A stretch of 64,000 nucleotides of DNA from Desulfosarcina sp. BuS5 (GCF_028752835.1 NZ_CP087952.1:3160501-3224500); one strand, 5' to 3'. Shown: positions 17,768 to 28,097, counted from the stretch's first letter. A program made the numbers and translations. The notes: generated by a model not told the origin, from the sequence alone.

Positions 17768-19951
17768 ATGAATAGAACTCCCGGAAAATATATTAACCTT
17801 GTAATATATCTGATTGTCATACTCCTTATTAATATTGCAGGCATGACTCTTTTTTTCAGAATAGATTTGACCCGGAACGGGATATATTCCCTTTCCGACA
17901 TAAGCCAAAGAGTCGGCTCAACACTCTCGGAGCCACTGACTATTAAGGTGTTTTTCACAAAAAATCTTCCTGCCCCGTATAATAATGTAGAACGGTATCT
18001 GCATGATATGCTCGAAGAATATTCAATAGATGCCAATCAAAACTTCAACTACCAGTTTTATGATGTCAGCCCTGAGGATGATGGACTGGATTCTGAAACT
18101 CAAGGAAACCGGAAAATGGCGTTAAACTACGGGATAACCCCGGTGCAGATTCAGATTGTGGAAAAGGATGAATTGAAATTCAAAAAGGCATATATGGGTC
18201 TTGTGATAATTCATGGTGATCTTATTGAAAAAATTCAGACAATTACATCAACAAACGGACTTGAGTACAAGCTTACAACAACAATTCAAAAAATGAATAA
18301 TAAAATAAGTGCCCTGTCGTTACTGCCTGAAAAAATAAAGATAAAGCTGTTTCTGTCATCTTCTTTATATGAGGTTGCTCCTCATATGGGGATTTCTGAT
18401 CTGCCGGGATTGAATGCGCAGGTCGAGGGCATGGTTAAAAAACTTAATAAAAAGAATTATGACAAGCTTGAGTTCATTAAACTCGACCCAATGGGCGATA
18501 CCCGGCTTGAAGATGCCGTCAAGCACTATCAAATCTTAAAACTTCAATGGCCTGACATTGCGAAAGCAGGCATTAAGGCCGGAACAGGAGCCATCGGTCT
18601 TGTCATGGAATATAATGGTAAAGCGGCTCAGCTCCCTCTTCTCCAAGTTTTACAGATACCTATGATAGGTATACGTTATCAGATAGTTGACCTGAAGAGT
18701 ATTGAAGAAAGCATTGACGAGAATGTTAGCACCATGATTGGTATTAATGAAGATATCGGCTACCTGACCGATCATGACACTTTGCAAATTTACGGAGAGA
18801 CTCCGTCAGGCCCCATGGGAACGCAGGTAAAATCCGAGCTTTCCAATTTTAGGAATTTATTATCACAAAATTATTCAATCCGGGATGTAAATTTGAATTA
18901 TGAAAATATTCCTGAAAATATAAACTGTCTTATCATAGCCCACCCCAAAAAAAAGTTTACAGATTACGAATTGTTTCAGATCGATCAATTTTTGATGAAA
19001 GGAAAAAATCTGGCTCTATTTCTGGATCCCTTCAAAGAGGTTATGCCTGAAGGGCAGAACAATATGAGATTCGGCGCCAATCCGCAATTTGTTGAATTGG
19101 ATACCGGTCTTGAAAAGCTACTTGACCACTATGGAGTCGGCCTGGGAAAATCCTATGTACTCGATAAAACATGTTTCAAACAGAAAGTTCCGGCTCAATT
19201 CGGCGGTGGTGAAAAACCGATTTATTTTGCGCCTGTTATAGAAAACAAATTTATAAACAACGATCTTGATTTTATGAGGAATATAAATGAATTGATCACT
19301 TTAAAAGTCGCTCCGGTAGAAATTGATCTGGAAAAAATAAACAAAAACGGCCTCAATGCTGTAAAACTGATATCATCATCCGAAAACTCCTGGGAAATGA
19401 GCGAACGGATAAGCTTGAACCCCATGCTTCTCCCATCCCCTCCACCGCCCGGCGATATGCAGAGTTTCCCCCTGGCATACTTGATCAAAGGGCGTTTTCC
19501 CAGTTATTTTGCCGGAAAACCGGTACCCGTCAGGGTGATGGATAAAAAAGATGCTGAAAAATATAAGTCCAAAAAAGATCAAGGGAAAGATCAGGCCGAA
19601 ATTACACGCCAAGGTGAATTCCTTGAAAAGGGTAGGGCGGGTAAAATTTTCATTATCGGATCTTCTGAAATTTTAAAAAATACCCTGCTTGATGAAGCGG
19701 GTAAGGGCCGTGAAGGCATATTCATCATGAATGTTATAGATTATCTTAATAACCATGTTGATATTTCTCTTCTTAGAAGCAAAGAGCAACGCTTGAATCC
19801 TCTGAAGAATGACATTGGGCAGGGTGTCAAAACATTTGTCAAGACCATTAATATAGCAGGTCTGCCATTGCTTGTAGTTTTGTTCGGAATCATTATCCTG
19901 TTGAGAAGGGTTGCCAGGAAGAAACAGATTAGTATTATATTTAATAAATAA
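17768..19951 (+). CDS. GldG-like ABC-type auxiliary protein
   Basis: A 727-residue protein with an N-terminal membrane anchor (about 11-34), a large extracytoplasmic region and a C-terminal membrane helix (about 700-718) before a basic end. RIDLTRNGIYSLSDISQRV and LTIKVFFTKNLP match the start of the GldG/ABC_transp_aux family. LNCLIIAHPKKKFTDYELFQIDQFL-like sequence (about 380-410) marks the conserved auxiliary domain. These proteins accompany GldA/GldF and may couple the transporter to periplasmic partners. It ends 15 bases before the DUF4340 gene. Confidence 0.85.
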   Translation: MNRTPGKYINLVIYLIVILLINIAGMTLFFRIDLTRNGIYSLSDISQRVGSTLSEPLTIKVFFTKNLPAPYNNVERYLHDMLEEYSIDANQNFNYQFYDVSPEDDGLDSETQGNRKMALNYGITPVQIQIVEKDELKFKKAYMGLVIIHGDLIEKIQTITSTNGLEYKLTTTIQKMNNKISALSLLPEKIKIKLFLSSSLYEVAPHMGISDLPGLNAQVEGMVKKLNKKNYDKLEFIKLDPMGDTRLEDAVKHYQILKLQWPDIAKAGIKAGTGAIGLVMEYNGKAAQLPLLQVLQIPMIGIRYQIVDLKSIEESIDENVSTMIGINEDIGYLTDHDTLQIYGETPSGPMGTQVKSELSNFRNLLSQNYSIRDVNLNYENIPENINCLIIAHPKKKFTDYELFQIDQFLMKGKNLALFLDPFKEVMPEGQNNMRFGANPQFVELDTGLEKLLDHYGVGLGKSYVLDKTCFKQKVPAQFGGGEKPIYFAPVIENKFINNDLDFMRNINELITLKVAPVEIDLEKINKNGLNAVKLISSSENSWEMSERISLNPMLLPSPPPPGDMQSFPLAYLIKGRFPSYFAGKPVPVRVMDKKDAEKYKSKKDQGKDQAEITRQGEFLEKGRAGKIFIIGSSEILKNTLLDEAGKGREGIFIMNVIDYLNNHVDISLLRSKEQRLNPLKNDIGQGVKTFVKTINIAGLPLLVVLFGIIILLRRVARKKQISIIFNK

Positions 19952-19965
19952 CCAAAGGGCTCGCA

Positions 19966-20928
19966 ATGAAAAGATACAAAACAAATATAATCCTCATAGC
20001 GTTAATAATAGTTCTCTCTTTATATGTCTTTATGCATAAAAAAGATAAGACAAATTACAAATTGCCGGAGATTTCGGATATAGAAAAAACGGAGATAACC
20101 AAACTTGAAATAGCCGCGATAAACTCCGATATTATTTTGAAAAAAAAATCGGGTAACTGGTATATTGACCCGGAAGGTTATCCGGCCGATAAGGATAAAA
20201 TTAACAGGATGCTCGACAGTCTCAAGAATATCAAAGTGACAGCCCTTGTTTCCCAGTTAAAAAATTATAATCTGTATGATTTGAATGATGAAAAAAAGAT
20301 CACTATTAAGGCATGGAATAAAGATAAGTTAAAACGCCTGTGCGAAATCGGGAAAACCGCCTCATCTTACCGACACACCTTTATCAAGCTTGAAAAAGAT
20401 GGTCCGGTTTATCATGCAGAAGGGGATTTTAGAAGCAGCTTTGATCTGACAAAAGATAAATTAAGAGATACGCTGGTATTATCATTTGAAAAAAATGAAA
20501 TCAGCGCAATTAATATCGATAAAGGCAATGCAAATATTGCATTAGCCTTAAAAGATGTTCAGAATAAAGAGCAAAAAAATAACGAGCAAAAAGAGGAGGT
20601 TGAGCATAAATCAACCACTAAAGTCTGGCAGACTGATGATGGTAAAATATGCATAAAATCAAAGATAGATGAGCTTCTTGGCAAGCTGTCCGGTTTAAAA
20701 TGTAAACAATATATAGAGAATAAAACTAAGGATGATTTTAAAGATCCAATTTTTACTATAATATTAAAAGGAACAAAAGAGAACAAACTTTTAATTTTTC
20801 CCATGCATGGTGAAGATGCAACGGAATATCCCTGCATATCCTCCGCAACGGAATATCCCTTCTTTCTCACGAAGTACCAGGCTGAAAATATTATGATAGA
20901 TCCTGAGGAAATAGTTGAAAAAAAATAG
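19966..20928 (+). CDS. DUF4340 domain-containing membrane-anchored protein
   Basis: A 320-residue protein with one N-terminal membrane helix (about 7-24). It contains two DUF4340-like repeats: the first around WYIDPEGYPADKDKINRMLDSL, the second around the tryptophan of KVWQTDDGKICIKSKIDELL. DUF4340 genes commonly follow gldG-like genes, as here, and the protein likely sits on the outer face of the inner membrane with that complex. Its biochemical role is unknown. A lysine-rich charged insert lies at about 200-215. Confidence 0.82.
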   Translation: MKRYKTNIILIALIIVLSLYVFMHKKDKTNYKLPEISDIEKTEITKLEIAAINSDIILKKKSGNWYIDPEGYPADKDKINRMLDSLKNIKVTALVSQLKNYNLYDLNDEKKITIKAWNKDKLKRLCEIGKTASSYRHTFIKLEKDGPVYHAEGDFRSSFDLTKDKLRDTLVLSFEKNEISAINIDKGNANIALALKDVQNKEQKNNEQKEEVEHKSTTKVWQTDDGKICIKSKIDELLGKLSGLKCKQYIENKTKDDFKDPIFTIILKGTKENKLLIFPMHGEDATEYPCISSATEYPFFLTKYQAENIMIDPEEIVEKK

Positions 20929-20996
20929 TCCTGGGGTGATATTTTTGATTGCAGTGAGAAAATTTCAAAGGAAAGTCAAGGAGATATAATTCTTCT

Positions 20997-23900
20997 TTAC
21001 TTCTCAATTATATACAGTATATCGCCGCCGCTTTCCAGCCCGTATTCCGTCTGTACATGCAGTTTTTTCTTCAGCTTATAACGGAGGCGGATGGTGCTGA
21101 CAGGTTCGAACAGGCCGATGCCGTAATTTAGATACAATCCAGGCGACAGATATTTTCCAATAAATAGCGTGGCCTGTTCCGGTGTTTCGCCCTTTTCGAT
21201 TTCAATATCCTCTACACCGAAAGCGGCTCCGATTTTTTGTGCAATGAATCCTCCGGCGCTCAGACCTGCGGAAAGCGCGGCTCCGTAAAGCTCGTTTCCC
21301 TCAGAGTCCGAAAGCTGCTTCATGGGCCGTCCGAAGAGAACATAAGAGAGCGCGTTGGATTCATCCATTGGGGGTACAGAGTAGGCGTCAAGTGTGGGTG
21401 TCTTGAGGGTCCCCTGAACAATTAGACCGGCGGTCACATCCTTTATCTTTCTGAAGGCCCTTATGTCAAGCCCGGGATTATCTATAAGCCCTGCAAAGAT
21501 AAGCCGGCCTTTTTCAATTGTAAGGTCCTGCCCGTAGGCCTTGTATTCCCCATCAATTATCTGCAACTCACCATGACCCTGCGTAACCTTGCCGGGCTGC
21601 TCCGTCAGATTAATACCTCCGGTTATGCGGCATTTGAGTCCGTAACCCCTGAATTTAACATTATCACCGAGTGATAGTCTGAGTTTGCCTTTTACGGACC
21701 ACTCCGCCTTTTTTTCACTCACAGGCATATCCAGGACTATTACGTCTTTTGAAGGTAAAACGGCTTCCGACATATCCTGAGGTTCCAGTCTGGCCTTTGG
21801 AATTTTCAGACAGCCTGCAAAGTTAATCGTTTTGTCTTTGATCCGCAAATCAATATCAGGTGATACGATTAGCCATGTGCCGGGTATTTTAACAGCCTCG
21901 AAATTTTTACCCTGAATCCGTAAAACAACTGAAGGGGCTTTTTCTTTATGCAGTCCTATTGTTCCATGCAGGGCTGCTTGAGCGCTGCCGGATGATAGCC
22001 GTCCTTCGATTGTATATGTTCCTCTTTCATCACCCTTCAGGTTTACATTGATATCCCTTAGTTTCAAGCCCAGGTCAGGAATATCGGCCGTCCCTTCATG
22101 CAATGTCATGTCACCTGTTATGGCTGTCTCTGCAAATGTTCCATCAATATTGACCCGTGCCGCTACAAGTCCTGAAGTTTTATTTACTTGTTTTATAAAT
22201 ACAGGAATTAAGTCAAGATTATTAAGCTCTGCTGTAACATGGCCGATGATTTGCTGATTAGCCGTATCCGTTGTGCCCGGCATGAACCGGGGAAGATTTA
22301 GTCCGCCTTTTATATGTCCCCTGTCAGGGAATATTATTTCGGCATTTGCGTCCAAAGCTTTCCCATCCATGATAATATCTATTCGCGATTTTTCAAGCGC
22401 AATATCAACGGGCTCATCATCCGCCTCATAATGTAATTTCCCTGAAGGCATAATCAGCGAAATATTTCCTGAGATTATTCCTGCCGGAGTCTTTGCTATT
22501 TCGCCGCCTCCACTGATATTACCCTCAGCGTCAACGGGTGAAGGAAGAATTGTTTTTACAGTTGAAAGGGGCAGATCAGTTAAAGAGAACTTCCCCTTAA
22601 AACCTTCAGTCCTGTCCCATGAAGTTTGGAAACAGATATCAGTTTCATTGCTAACCATGCATAGAAATTCAAAATAAGCCTTATCCATGGATACGGATAA
22701 AGAAGCAGGTTCCCTGAGAGACCACTTGCCGAATTTACCGGCATTAATTACGGCACTGTTAAATCGTCCGTCCCATACTTCATCCCTGTATCCTCCTGTA
22801 ATCGAGATGGCCATGCTTTGATTATCCATTAGCGCATCCATTGAAATGGAATGAGCCGAAACCAGACCGTTGCTTTTAAGAGAAACAGTTTTGAACTTTT
22901 GTCGTTCAATCAGGAGCTTGGCCGCACTTATATCTATGAATGATTCTCTTTCATCTTTCGTGTCGATATCAAATACGGTCTTAATGCTTTCAGCACTGTA
23001 GTTATTATAGGAGACTGCTTTTCCGTTGATAGTGCCTTTGATTAAAGGATAAAATCTGCTGCCCGTGACGGAACCGCTGCCTTCGATTACTCCCTTTAAT
23101 GTAGGCATCAGGTCTCCTGCATCACCTATTTGCGCTTTCCATTTTAGTGACAATGTATCGGCCACTTTACCTGAGGCGGACAAATGTGATTTACCTGAGC
23201 TGACTTCCAGGCCGGCCAACTCCAGTTGTGAGTTCTTCGCAGAAAATCGCGCTTGCGCTTTTAACTGCCTGTTTCTTAAATCCCCTTCTACAGTCACTTC
23301 AGACGGTTTGACTGTGAGTGCCCCCTTTTTATATTGCCCTGAGGAATGAAGGGTTACATCCATTGCTCCTTGCCATTCCGGCCACTGAATTCCCGGATTA
23401 AGGCTTTCAGAGTTTATATTAAATGCCCAGCTTATATCAGGTTCCCAGCCCATAGAGCCCTTGCCTGTAACTATGCCGTCAAGTATACGAAGGGAAAGAG
23501 ATGAAATGTTTGCATTCGTGCCGAATCCATGCCCGCTGATATCGCCGGAAAGAGTCAGGTCAGGCCATCTCTTGTTGAGGATTAACGTATTGAATTCCCG
23601 GACAGCAAGGTTTCCCTCCCAACTGGGTTTTTTTATTATGTTACTGATGTTCACCTTTATATCAGATGAAAATGGATATGTTGTTTCCTGTTTTATCTTG
23701 AGCATTTTAAACGTGCCGGCAATTTCTCCGTGCCCTGATATCTCTTCATATCCCGGGGCACGTATTTTCCATGATGTGGAGATGCTCATCGGGTAATCCC
23801 CGGTGGGAGATAGCCATCCTTTTGCGGCAAGAGTAAGTTCGGGCATTTCTATATCCAGTTGATTAATTCTTATGGCCTTGGGGCCCATACGCCCTTTTAG

Positions 23901-24359
23901 TGAAACTGTTTGAATATTAACAGGATTCCGATTACCGCTTTGCATAATGGAGATATTGTTAATAACCGCTTTCTCAAGTACAATTTTCAGCGGGATACTG
24001 ACCTCCGGCAAACATGCGGCTGGTGCAGCCGGTCCGGTTTGTCCGGCAGTAATAATAGTGACTCCTTCTACTTTCAGGTTGGAGAAATGGGCCTCTAAAA
24101 GCATGAACCTGGAAGCTTTCCAATCCAGCGCAATCTCATCTATGCCGAATGACGACTTACCCGATTTATAAATTATGCCCCTTATTTTCATAGGCCCGGA
24201 AAGCCTGCCCTGTGCAGACGTTATGGATAATCCGTCAACGGAATGTATAGCTTTGGTTATCAGCCATTGCAATCCTGCTTCGGAATGTATGAGGTAGAGA
24301 ATTCCTGTGATAAATAGAATAATAATTAATGTACCTGTTATTAAGAAAACCCGTTTCAT
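20997..24359 (-). CDS. tamB: Translocation and assembly module subunit TamB
   Basis: A 1120-residue protein with an N-terminal signal anchor (about 4-22) and long beta-rich repeats, ending in the conserved DUF490/TamB domain (YVLFGRP, then GKYLSPGLYLNYGIGLFEP). TamB spans the periplasm and, with TamA, acts in outer-membrane protein assembly or phospholipid transport. The length is close to the usual 1200-1400 residues. Its ATG overlaps the tamA stop by four bases, so the pair is coupled. Confidence 0.9.
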   Translation of the reverse strand: MKRVFLITGTLIIILFITGILYLIHSEAGLQWLITKAIHSVDGLSITSAQGRLSGPMKIRGIIYKSGKSSFGIDEIALDWKASRFMLLEAHFSNLKVEGVTIITAGQTGPAAPAACLPEVSIPLKIVLEKAVINNISIMQSGNRNPVNIQTVSLKGRMGPKAIRINQLDIEMPELTLAAKGWLSPTGDYPMSISTSWKIRAPGYEEISGHGEIAGTFKMLKIKQETTYPFSSDIKVNISNIIKKPSWEGNLAVREFNTLILNKRWPDLTLSGDISGHGFGTNANISSLSLRILDGIVTGKGSMGWEPDISWAFNINSESLNPGIQWPEWQGAMDVTLHSSGQYKKGALTVKPSEVTVEGDLRNRQLKAQARFSAKNSQLELAGLEVSSGKSHLSASGKVADTLSLKWKAQIGDAGDLMPTLKGVIEGSGSVTGSRFYPLIKGTINGKAVSYNNYSAESIKTVFDIDTKDERESFIDISAAKLLIERQKFKTVSLKSNGLVSAHSISMDALMDNQSMAISITGGYRDEVWDGRFNSAVINAGKFGKWSLREPASLSVSMDKAYFEFLCMVSNETDICFQTSWDRTEGFKGKFSLTDLPLSTVKTILPSPVDAEGNISGGGEIAKTPAGIISGNISLIMPSGKLHYEADDEPVDIALEKSRIDIIMDGKALDANAEIIFPDRGHIKGGLNLPRFMPGTTDTANQQIIGHVTAELNNLDLIPVFIKQVNKTSGLVAARVNIDGTFAETAITGDMTLHEGTADIPDLGLKLRDINVNLKGDERGTYTIEGRLSSGSAQAALHGTIGLHKEKAPSVVLRIQGKNFEAVKIPGTWLIVSPDIDLRIKDKTINFAGCLKIPKARLEPQDMSEAVLPSKDVIVLDMPVSEKKAEWSVKGKLRLSLGDNVKFRGYGLKCRITGGINLTEQPGKVTQGHGELQIIDGEYKAYGQDLTIEKGRLIFAGLIDNPGLDIRAFRKIKDVTAGLIVQGTLKTPTLDAYSVPPMDESNALSYVLFGRPMKQLSDSEGNELYGAALSAGLSAGGFIAQKIGAAFGVEDIEIEKGETPEQATLFIGKYLSPGLYLNYGIGLFEPVSTIRLRYKLKKKLHVQTEYGLESGGDILYIIEK

Positions 24360-26098
24360 AAATCAGGCCCCACAACTAAATGAATACGCCAGCCTTTATC
24401 CGGTTCGGACACCGGGAAAGCCAGGTTAATCCTCACTGGTCCCAAAGGCGACTTCCACCGTAAACCAAACCCTGCTCCCGACTCCATGGTGTCCGAAATC
24501 GAATTCATTGCATTCCCTGCATCATAGAATAAAGCAGCGCTCCAGTTTCCCCGTATTTTCTGCTCATATTCAATGCTCCCGACAAGAAGATGCTTGCCGC
24601 CCGTAATATCGCCGTTTCCATCCTCCGGGCCGAGTGAGTTATAAGCATAACCACGTATACTATGATCTCCTCCTGCAAAAAACCTGATAGATGGGGGCAG
24701 CTCCGAGACGTCACTTACTATAGAAGTTGCTCCTTCGCCGCGCATGATAATTCTGCCGCCGGTCCACAAACTACGTATACATTTCAGTTGTGACCGCAAT
24801 TGCAGAAAGGATGAATCCGATATAATCGAATCATGGGCACCGCGGATGTCAAGACATAACCTGAGTCCACGTTTTGTGTTAACAGGATTGTCCGCCCATA
24901 TTTTTGTCCGTCTGATTCCCGATATAAGGAGGGTGGTCAGTCCTTCATCATCGGCAACATCAAAGTCTTCCCTTTCATAGTTAATGTATACCGACTCCCT
25001 CCAGTCCTTTATAACGTGATTGAACCGCATGCTGCTAAAGATTTTCTCACTAAAGCTTGTCTTCGTATCTTCCCTTAAGAGCCCGGACGCAAAGACCAGA
25101 CTGTCAGTGCGCGGGTCTTTGAGAGGAACAGTATACTCCCCGGTGACACCTGATTTGATCTCCGATTTCTTTAATGTAATGCCAAACCGTTGTCCTGCTT
25201 TATTTATTCTGTTTATTTCCCACCCCACGCTTCCTCTGAATCCGGTGTCTGTTCCAAAACCCAGACCAAACGTGTATTTATTTCGTTTGTGTGGAACAAG
25301 TTTAACATCTATGGGCACTTCAAGATCTTCAGCCTGATCAATATGGGGTGTGATCTCTACGGACTCGAAATAGTCGCTGTTATTCAAGGCGTTCTTAAGG
25401 TCAAGTATGCTGGATACTACATAGGGCTCACCTTTTTTGAAATGTATGAAACGAGCAAGGAATTCATGACTGAAAACGTTCTGAAAAAAAGTCACATTGC
25501 CGAAACGAAATTGCGGTCCCGTGTTAAAGTTAAGGATTATATTTGAGATCCCTTTTTTTGCATGCACCTCTATTTTACTTTTAAGCATTTGAGCTTTAAA
25601 AAATCCAAAACTTATTGCTGTATCTTGAAGGAGACGCTTGGCCTTTTCATATTGCTCATGGTTTAATATATCTCCTTTATTAACCGGGATATGTTCTATA
25701 AATCTCTTGAAACTCTTATGATTCCGGCCTTCTCCTGTGATCGAGACTTCAACATTGTCGATGATAACAGGATCACCCGGGGTTATTCTGTAGAAAAGAT
25801 TCCAGGTTGATTCTTTAAGGAGAATTTCTGCCTGAATATAAGGCCGATAATATCCAAAGGGCTGAAGTGCCTGCCTGATTTCATAGGGGGCTTTTTTATG
25901 AAGCTTTTTCATCAGGCTCTCCGTCATATCCGGATGCTTCTTTTGTTGTTCTATACTCAAAAAAGCAAAAACGTTATTTTTGATATCACCTTCGACGCCT
26001 TTAACGGAGACGTTTATATTAATCGCCGCATGTGCAGGTTGAATATTAAGGAGGGTAATTGTAAGTGCAAGAGCATAATTAATAAACGTTTTTGTCAC
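24356..26098 (-). CDS. tamA: Outer-membrane translocation protein TamA (BamA family)
   Basis: A 580-residue protein: signal peptide (about 1-24, ending AHA), POTRA-like repeats (about 27-260) and a C-terminal 16-strand barrel. FFAGGDHSIRGYAYNSLGP is the conserved RGY-type motif of Omp85 proteins, and GFGLRWKSPLGPVRINLAFP is the usual final-strand region. The end GPDL resembles TamA and not BamA, which ends in an aromatic residue. It is first in an operon with tamB. Confidence 0.9.
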   Translation of the reverse strand: MTKTFINYALALTITLLNIQPAHAAININVSVKGVEGDIKNNVFAFLSIEQQKKHPDMTESLMKKLHKKAPYEIRQALQPFGYYRPYIQAEILLKESTWNLFYRITPGDPVIIDNVEVSITGEGRNHKSFKRFIEHIPVNKGDILNHEQYEKAKRLLQDTAISFGFFKAQMLKSKIEVHAKKGISNIILNFNTGPQFRFGNVTFFQNVFSHEFLARFIHFKKGEPYVVSSILDLKNALNNSDYFESVEITPHIDQAEDLEVPIDVKLVPHKRNKYTFGLGFGTDTGFRGSVGWEINRINKAGQRFGITLKKSEIKSGVTGEYTVPLKDPRTDSLVFASGLLREDTKTSFSEKIFSSMRFNHVIKDWRESVYINYEREDFDVADDEGLTTLLISGIRRTKIWADNPVNTKRGLRLCLDIRGAHDSIISDSSFLQLRSQLKCIRSLWTGGRIIMRGEGATSIVSDVSELPPSIRFFAGGDHSIRGYAYNSLGPEDGNGDITGGKHLLVGSIEYEQKIRGNWSAALFYDAGNAMNSISDTMESGAGFGLRWKSPLGPVRINLAFPVSEPDKGWRIHLVVGPDL

Positions 26099-26182
26099 TT
26101 TGCCAATTAAAATAATGGAGGCATAGTGGCAGAAAGTATTGGTGGGTACTAAAATGGTAATTCAACTTCCCGGCAGAGTAAA

Positions 26183-26215
26183 ACACCGATCTCCTGCTAT
26201 GCAGGATATCGGTGC
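26183..26215 (-). terminator. Rho-independent terminator of the CGGC-domain gene
   Basis: The arms (GCACCGAT...ATCGGTG on the minus strand, with an inner ATCCTGC/GCAGGAG pairing) form a strong hairpin followed by TTTTA, 50 bases after the stop of the minus-strand gene at 26266. Confidence 0.65.
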
Positions 26216-26265
26216 TTTATGTTATAACAAGTTTTCAGAGCGGTGCTCGATTTATTCCCATCTCT

Positions 26266-26646
26266 TTATTGTATAGTCTTGATTTTATAATCTTTGGGAA
26301 GGTGAGCAGTGCCTTTAATACATGGAATACCTGTTTCTTTGTGGATATTTTCAAGGATTTTATCAATGTTTTCGCAAAACCCGCCATCTTTGTCAGACCA
26401 GCCTGCATCGGTCTTTTTAGCAAAAGTACATGTGCAGAAGTGAACTGCCTCAGCGCCCTTGGCCTTGAGAATTTTTGATAAATCGACTGCTACATCACCC
26501 GGGCATTTACATGTAAAAACACCAGTCAGGGTACAATCTTCGTAATTTGCGAAGCCCTCCTTTTTTTCATTCAGGCATCGAAAACAGCTTGTCAAAGGAC
26601 ATCTTTCCATATTTTTTTCACAACGGATAATGGCTACATTTGTCAT
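26266..26646 (-). CDS. CGGC-domain (cysteine-rich, putative metal-binding) protein
   Basis: A 126-residue protein resembling the CGGC family of anaerobes: the opening NVAIIRCEKNMERCPLTSCF, an FTCKCPGD block and HFCTCTFAKK. Eleven cysteines suggest metal or cluster binding. The function is unknown. An AGGAGG site sits 6 bases before the ATG. It is transcribed alone, with a terminator behind it. Confidence 0.78.
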   Translation of the reverse strand: MTNVAIIRCEKNMERCPLTSCFRCLNEKKEGFANYEDCTLTGVFTCKCPGDVAVDLSKILKAKGAEAVHFCTCTFAKKTDAGWSDKDGGFCENIDKILENIHKETGIPCIKGTAHLPKDYKIKTIQ

Positions 26647-26712
26647 TTATAACCTCCTTATTTATTGCAGAATTTTGATTATTTAATAACATGGACTGCC
26701 ACACAAACAATT

Positions 26713-26901
26713 TTACTCTCGTAAAAAGGTGGAGATTGTCTTCACATCTGAAAAAGCTATTACACCATCCCACCAACCTTCCTTTATCACTTTATCAAGG
26801 ATTTTATCAATTAAATTGTTTGGTAAAACGTTCATCTCTTTAGCTGCCGCTCTTACGTTTTGTCCAGCCTGGCCCCAAAGCCTGGCTATAGATTGCTGTC
26901 G
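26713..26901 (-). other. Open frame without start after the TetR gene
   Basis: A 63-codon minus-strand frame bounded by TAG and TAA reads plausible protein (SIARLWGQAGQNVRAAAKEM, then IKEGWWDGVIAFSDV). It begins at the end of the TetR gene in another frame, so it could be a lost C-terminal extension or a fragment of another gene. An internal ATG gives only 40 residues. I do not recognise it. Confidence 0.25.
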
Positions 26902-27647
26902 CTATCCATATTGTCTATGAGATCAATCAAAAACCGGCACTGCGCTTTTAATTCCTTGAAGGCTCTTTTTTTGCCGCCTCCGTCCTTATCCATGATCTTC
27001 TCCATTTTGTTTTTCTCTAGGGCTCGGCCTGCTGTGGTTTCGGATGCAAGATAACCTCTTTCAAGGAGATTTATTATATGGTCGGCTATTTGGTCGGGTT
27101 TGTAAGGAGTATACTCCGGATTATACCATTTATATATCCAGTTACACATCCCAAGTATTCCATATGTTTGCAGCTTGGTGTCAGTATCCCTGAAGACTCC
27201 CTGGTCGATACCTTCCCCAATAATTTTTTCTAAAATTTGGTTATATTTTTTTTTTTCAGCCTTAATCCCTTTAAAATCCGCCGGTGAAAGCTGATTCTCC
27301 TCAGCAAAAAAAACAGAAAGAATAGAGAGTGACTTTATGCTGATATTTTTAACGTGGTTACTTATAATAAGACGCATCTTTTCATCCGGAGGAAGATTCA
27401 TCTCAGCGATTTTATTTGTATTTTTGAAAATGCTCTCAAGTGCCTTAATATAAATTATTGAAAGCAGGTTCTCTTTGCTGGAAACATAATGATATAATGC
27501 AGCTTTGGTTATCCCTATCTCTTTGGCTACATGTTCAAGGGTGGTGGACCTGTATCCATTTTTGTGAAAGAGTTCAGTGGCGGTATTAATAATTCTTTTT
27601 ATCCGCAAACTCTTATCCAGCACCCTGAAATTATTATTATTATTCAA
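26886..27647 (-). CDS. TetR/AcrR-family regulator
   Basis: A 253-residue protein. The N-terminal TetR helix-turn-helix (about 15-62) reads TATELFHKNGYRSTTLEHVA, then GITKAALYHYVSSKENLL. The ligand-binding half resembles the KstR2-type C-terminal domain of regulators of acyl-CoA metabolism (MCNWIYKWYNPEYTPYKPDQIADHI-like end). The last 50 residues are basic and unusual. It stands alone, divergent from pyrG. It could control nearby acyl-CoA genes, which is inference. Confidence 0.83.
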   Translation of the reverse strand: MNNNNNFRVLDKSLRIKRIINTATELFHKNGYRSTTLEHVAKEIGITKAALYHYVSSKENLLSIIYIKALESIFKNTNKIAEMNLPPDEKMRLIISNHVKNISIKSLSILSVFFAEENQLSPADFKGIKAEKKKYNQILEKIIGEGIDQGVFRDTDTKLQTYGILGMCNWIYKWYNPEYTPYKPDQIADHIINLLERGYLASETTAGRALEKNKMEKIMDKDGGGKKRAFKELKAQCRFLIDLIDNMDSDSNL

Positions 27648-28005
27648 ATTACTACCTTTAAGCGGTTGAATTGTCTCCCTGCTTGGGTTTTAATTAAATT
27701 TAAGCGTTCCCAAAGGAATTGAAGGGAGATACGATTTTTGCTTATTTGTTTATATGGATGTTTTATTGTCTTTTGGGGAAGAGGAGGCTTTTGAAAGATT
27801 ACAAAAGTTGATTACAAATGATCATATATATGCTTTATAGTCAACAAAAAAAATAATTTTTTGATTGATTCTGTTCGCTTAATTTTTAAAAAATCTTGAC
27901 AATGATTAAACGGGCAGTTAGTTATGGTGAATCATTGGTAACTTGATTGGGAAATTTATACCTTTAAATGTGCTATCTATTTTCAGCTTCATATCTTTAT
28001 ATTTA

Positions 28006-28042
28006 CCCAAACCGGACTTCCAGGTTTGGGGGTTTTTGTTTT
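28006..28042 (+). terminator. Terminator-like hairpin in the pyrG leader
   Basis: Perfect 8-base arms (CCCAAACC at 28006-28013, GGTTTGGG at 28023-28030) are followed by a T-rich run GGTTTTTGTTTT. It lies 137 bases before the pyrG ATG and downstream of a TTGACA at 27896. No gene precedes it on this strand, so it may end a small RNA or act as an attenuator. Confidence 0.55.
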
Positions 28043-28097
28043 GCAGAATAAAACCTTGCCAGAAGGATAAAATGTTCATATTAATTATAGATTTACT

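Noticed and set aside
27896-27925. Full sigma-70 promoter upstream of the pyrG leader hairpin
   Set aside because: TTGACA is perfect, but the best -10 at 17-18 bases (TAGTTA/AGTTAT) is poor. Kept only as part of the pyrG-leader finding.
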